In this document: positions 63,299-64,000 of the stretch, in pieces | Layout: every line of letters begins with the position of its first letter | Numbering within the stretch: the stretch's first letter is position 1 | NCBI RefSeq assembly: GCF_018224925.1 | Contig: NZ_JAGTUF010000002.1 | Span: 1 to 64,000 of the forward strand | Direction: 5' to 3' | Source: Magnetospirillum sulfuroxidans | GTDB taxonomy: Bacteria; Pseudomonadota; Alphaproteobacteria; Rhodospirillales; Magnetospirillaceae | DNA length: 64,000 bases | The notes under the pieces: model-generated | Told to the model about the DNA's origin: nothing | What the model saw: the letters and a program-made list of their open reading frames with translations, nothing else | Database searches by the model: none | Made by a program: the position numbers and the translations under genes

Positions 63299-64000
63299 GG
63301 CAGAACCACGGCGTTGCCGGGATGCCAGGACAGGTGGACACGGTCTTCCCAAGTCACCGCCGGTTCGGCCGAATGGCGCAAATTGGCGTTGGTCACCATG
63401 ATCATGACGCCCGAATCCAGGCGAACATGATAGATCGACACGTCGCCCAGATAGGCGATTTCCTTGATCATCCCCGACACCGAATTGGCGGCGCCGGCCG
63501 GGGCCTCGCGCCCCATCAGGATTTTTTCCGGCCGCACCATCACCGCTGCCGCGCTGCCCGGCGCCAAGGCGCCAGCCACCGTCAAGGGCGCTTCGATGCC
63601 GGCGGCGCGGAAGGTCACCAAACCATTGGCGGCGCTTTCCACCGTTCCGGCGAAGAAATTGGCGGTGCCGATGAAATCGGCGACCATGCGGCTGGTGGGG
63701 TATTCATAAATCTCGTGCGGGCGGCCCACTTGCAAAATGCGGCCGGCATCCATCACCGCGATGCGGGTGGACATGGTCATCGCCTCTTCCTGGTCGTGGG
63801 TGACCATGACGAAGGTGATGCCGACTTTTTCTTGGATATTGACCAGTTCGAACTGGGTTTTTTCCCGCAGCTTCTTGTCCAGCGCCGATAACGGCTCGTC
63901 CAGCAGAACCACCTTGGGGCGCTTGACCAGGCAACGGGCCAGGGCGACGCGCTGGCGCTGGCCGCCCGACATCTGGTGCGGCTTGCGTTTGGCGAAATCG
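63295..64000 (-). CDS. potG: Polyamine-type ABC transporter ATPase PotG/PotA (5' part cut by window end)
   Basis: The frame runs in from the window edge: [20 protein letters not shown] (signature), Walker [37 protein letters not shown] and a C-terminal TOBE domain ([11 protein letters not shown]). The Walker A part lies outside. It energises PotH/PotI uptake of putrescine or spermidine; the binding protein is probably further upstream, outside the window. Confidence 0.92.
   Translation of the reverse strand, partial: DFAKRKPHQMSGGQRQRVALARCLVKRPKVVLLDEPLSALDKKLREKTQFELVNIQEKVGITFVMVTHDQEEAMTMSTRIAVMDAGRILQVGRPHEIYEYPTSRMVADFIGTANFFAGTVESAANGLVTFRAAGIEAPLTVAGALAPGSAAAVMVRPEKILMGREAPAGAANSVSGMIKEIAYLGDVSIYHVRLDSGVMIMVTNANLRHSAEPAVTWEDRVHLSWHPGNAVVLP

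Overview
The window is GC-rich chromosome of an alphaproteobacterium. The order hisG-hisD-UPF0262-phosphatase-infA-maf-rng-yacG, the der/bamB/yfgM group, the protein families and the codon use point to Rhodospirillales, probably close to Magnetospirillum; this is inference from gene content, not a search. A mobile-element region of about 17.6 kb (about 19122-36754) interrupts it.

Left chromosomal arm (1-19121): 3' end of etfA; a sulfate/thiosulfate ABC importer operon (sbp-cysT-cysW-cysA); a large two-TM coiled-coil protein with a TipN-like layout; an HSL-type esterase, an RMD1/YagE protein, a PEBP-family protein and an AraC regulator; the yfgM-bamB-der operon; a thioredoxin-like protein; a small lipoprotein; lpxR coupled to a small exported protein; a membrane protein coupled to a YfcG-type glutathione transferase; and tRNA-Ser(GCU).

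Mobile region: two elements appear to sit in tandem at tRNA-Phe. Element A (about 19122-21514) is a remnant: broken mobC, broken ASCH-like phage gene, excisionase, integrase. Element B (21515-36754) is bounded by 51-bp identical repeats that duplicate the 3' part of tRNA-Phe(GAA). B carries a P4-type integrase, a PIN toxin pair, a prepilin/ELWxxDGT-repeat gene, a serine recombinase, two coiled-coil proteins, a VirD4-like ATPase, a replication-relaxation protein, an HTH/coiled-coil protein, an iteron origin with rep, a GIY-YIG-like cargo gene and an AlpA regulator.

The most striking observation is in element B. The prepilin/ELWxxDGT gene (23938-25989) is open for 683 codons only if five in-frame TGA codons are read as glycine. 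One TGA is the invariant glycine of the prepilin peptidase site, and two fall where sister repeats have a GGA or GGG glycine codon. That is genetic code 25, known from Absconditabacteria (SR1) and Gracilibacteria. Three other element genes (serine recombinase, HTH/coiled-coil, rep) are each split by one TGA and nothing else. The chromosome uses TGA as its commonest stop. The sequence therefore records either transfer from a UGA-Gly epibiont lineage, an element that has lived in such a host, or a chimaeric assembly.

Right chromosomal arm (36705-64000): tRNA-Phe; azlCD; yacG-rng-maf; infA; a phosphatase-UPF0262-hisD-hisG group; an SGNH hydrolase; a small exported protein divergent from an OmpR/EnvZ-type two-component pair; a type I secretion operon (TolC-like, ABC, HlyD) with its FecR/cadherin/RTX giant adhesin; a CBS-PAS-GGDEF-EAL protein and an Hpt-receiver protein; a putative secreted effector with PPPTxF repeats; and a spermidine/putrescine-type ABC importer cut by the window end.
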